Assembly: GCF_050908995.1 (NCBI RefSeq)
Contig: NC_135118.1
Location: 21,151,501-21,215,500, forward strand
Direction of reading: 5' to 3'
DNA length: 64,000 nucleotides
DNA from: Andrena cerasifolii
Lineage: Eukaryota > Arthropoda > Insecta > Hymenoptera > Andrenidae
Within the stretch, counting starts at the first letter, position 1; each line of letters opens with the position of its first letter. The position numbers and the translations under genes were made by a program. A model generated the notes under the pieces. The model made no database searches and was not told the DNA's origin. It saw nothing but the letters and a program-made list of their open reading frames with translations. Below, in pieces: positions 62,567 through 64,000 of this stretch.

Positions 62567-64000
62567 CGAAATCGATACATCCTGACCAAACTTTCAGTTA
62601 CTTTTTCTTTTTTTATTATTACTGAGAGTTTGCAATATACAAGTTTATTAGTTTTCCTACGATATTATGCAGTTTCATTTGCTCCCATCCTTTGCTGTAC
62701 TTTTTTATTCGTCTCAAACAAACTGGTAGTCCAAATATACTGCACTTCCTCTACTGTAATAATGTTTTCCTTTAGTTTCTAAGGAAACGCACTTTCAAAT
62801 ACATTACGAAGGGAAGGTCGAGGAATTTCCATTTAAAGTTACACGTGATGGTAAGTCGGGGGAGAGCTCGTTGGAAAAGATTACTAATTCCGTTCACCGG
62901 TCCATGGACGTTCAGAGAACAATCCGAAAAATTGCACCTAGGCTATAAATTTGCAATGCAGAAAGCCGAGGAACGCGAAAGTCGCTTCGAGTATTTCTGG
63001 TTCGCTGGAAGTTTGTCGACGTCCGGAAAACAATTTAATATTAACGCCTTATCGATTATTCATTCCCCTCTATCGGCCGCTAATCCCGAAGATGTGCCCT
63101 GGTACGCTATCTCGCTCAGTTGCCGATTCACGGATTACGTGGCGACGGGCGACCATGGGCCAACGAACGGCGATTGCTACCAAGTGTCCACGAATGCTAA
63201 CATTTCCCCCTTTTAACACCAATTCAAACAGAATCATCTGTCATCGTGTTCTATCTCAAATTAAACTTCCTTTCTTCTCGCGGTATTCATCAGCTATGTA
63301 AACTACAAGTGCTTCCATAAAAAAGAATGACTTTACGGCGTAAAAAATGAGGGTCGTCGCTGAGAATAATTCAAAGAATCAACGAAAGGGAGCGAAGAGA
63401 ATTGAAGCGATTCTTATGCAGGAATTTTTAAATTGCTGAAGTTGGTGGAGGCTGACACGATACGTCATTGAGCCTAATGAATAAAGTGTGAGCAATTGCT
63501 TTTGCTTAATATTTTACTAGGCATTGCTTAAATTCATGCGAATGAAAACACAAGCATTTGCTTTATCTTGTAGGAATTCCTAAACTGCCTTGGAATTGCT
63601 TAGAGGAATCGCTTTTCCTTAATTTAGTAAGGAATTTCTTACAATCGAATGAGTAAAAGAAGCAATTGCTTTTGCTAAATAAGCAATTCCTTAAGAATTT
63701 TTAAGACTGCTGTACCCCATGCTAACATTTGCTTAAAGGACCAATTTACTTCATCAGTATGTATTAGAGAGCAAGCGTATGAATAAATGGTACATGATCA
63801 TCTTTTCCCAGTGTTATTATGTAATTTTCTTGTTGTCAGTTTGTGTCATATCAATTTTTTTTCACTTCTGCTTTCATGCTACTAATTTTTTTGGCAACTT
63901 GTTTTTTGGTTACAGAAATATTAAAAAAAATTCCATAATGCTCTGTAACGGTTTGTAAAGCCATCTCTTTTTTTAAATTTTTTATTTGGGGTAATTGGGA
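62567..64000. other. Gene-poor DNA to window end
   Basis: No supported exon. A cluster of GCAATTGCTT-like words lies at 63490-63735. Confidence 0.4.
63490..63735. repeat. Cluster of AGCAATTGCTTTTGCT words
   Basis: AGCAATTGCTTTTGCT occurs exactly at 63491 and 63661. Related words (AGCATTTGCTTT, GGAATTGCTTAG, GGAATTTCTTA, AAGCAATTCCTTAA) fill the space between. The core CAATTG is palindromic. No unit length is clear. Confidence 0.6.

Noticed and set aside
1..64000. tRNA, rRNA, CRISPR arrays, bacterial operons or viral genes
   Set aside because: No tRNA-like box A/box B pair or rRNA core was noticed by eye, and the direct repeats are satellites without spacers. A tRNAscan-type search would be needed to exclude tRNAs fully.

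Overview
The window reads as nuclear DNA of an insect, most likely a hymenopteran. It is AT-rich, its genes are split by introns with GT..AG ends, and single exons are separated by hundreds to thousands of bases full of small DNA transposons. The organism call is an inference from gene content, CpG-rich islands and repeat style; no marker gene fixes the species.

Three genes can be supported. (1) A Cad96Ca-type receptor tyrosine kinase runs on the + strand from the left edge to 11120. The window holds the end of its cadherin domain, the membrane segment and the whole kinase domain in six exons with matching phases; the 5' part lies outside. (2) A complete type III geranylgeranyl diphosphate synthase (GGPPS; quemao in flies) lies at 15992-18073 on the + strand in six exons, with a possible seventh intron that is stop-free and a multiple of three. 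(3) Two exons on the - strand (38243-38288 and 28072-28222) join in phase to make a convincing signal peptide and the start of a secreted protein I cannot identify; its 3' exons were not found.

Everything else is introns and gene-poor DNA shaped by transposons without working transposases. A compact Helitron lies at 323-541. Tc1/mariner-type inverted-repeat elements flanked by TA occur at 5694, 36734, 39961, 48093 and 50429; the one at 39961 keeps a decayed transposase N-terminus. Pogo-type elements lie at 16145 and 55786, the second with remnants of both ends of a transposase. A hAT-type MITE at 19335 has a near-perfect 8-bp target duplication. The most striking class is a set of long fold-back elements ending at TTAA (21514, 22234, 33239, 42617, 50992, 51678, 53269, 57589, 57939, 62566). 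In three places neighbouring elements share a single TTAA, forming chains. Tandem arrays include a degenerate ~30-bp repeat (1800-2105), a 34-bp minisatellite (25739-26295) and a ~151-bp satellite opening with a palindromic junction (28505-29455).

The genes have separate jobs: growth-factor-type signalling at the membrane, isoprenoid supply for protein prenylation, and a secreted product. They do not form a functional cluster. The best candidates for new biology are the chained TTAA fold-back elements, the exitron-like segment in GGPPS, and the head-to-head satellite junction inside the intron of the secreted-protein gene.
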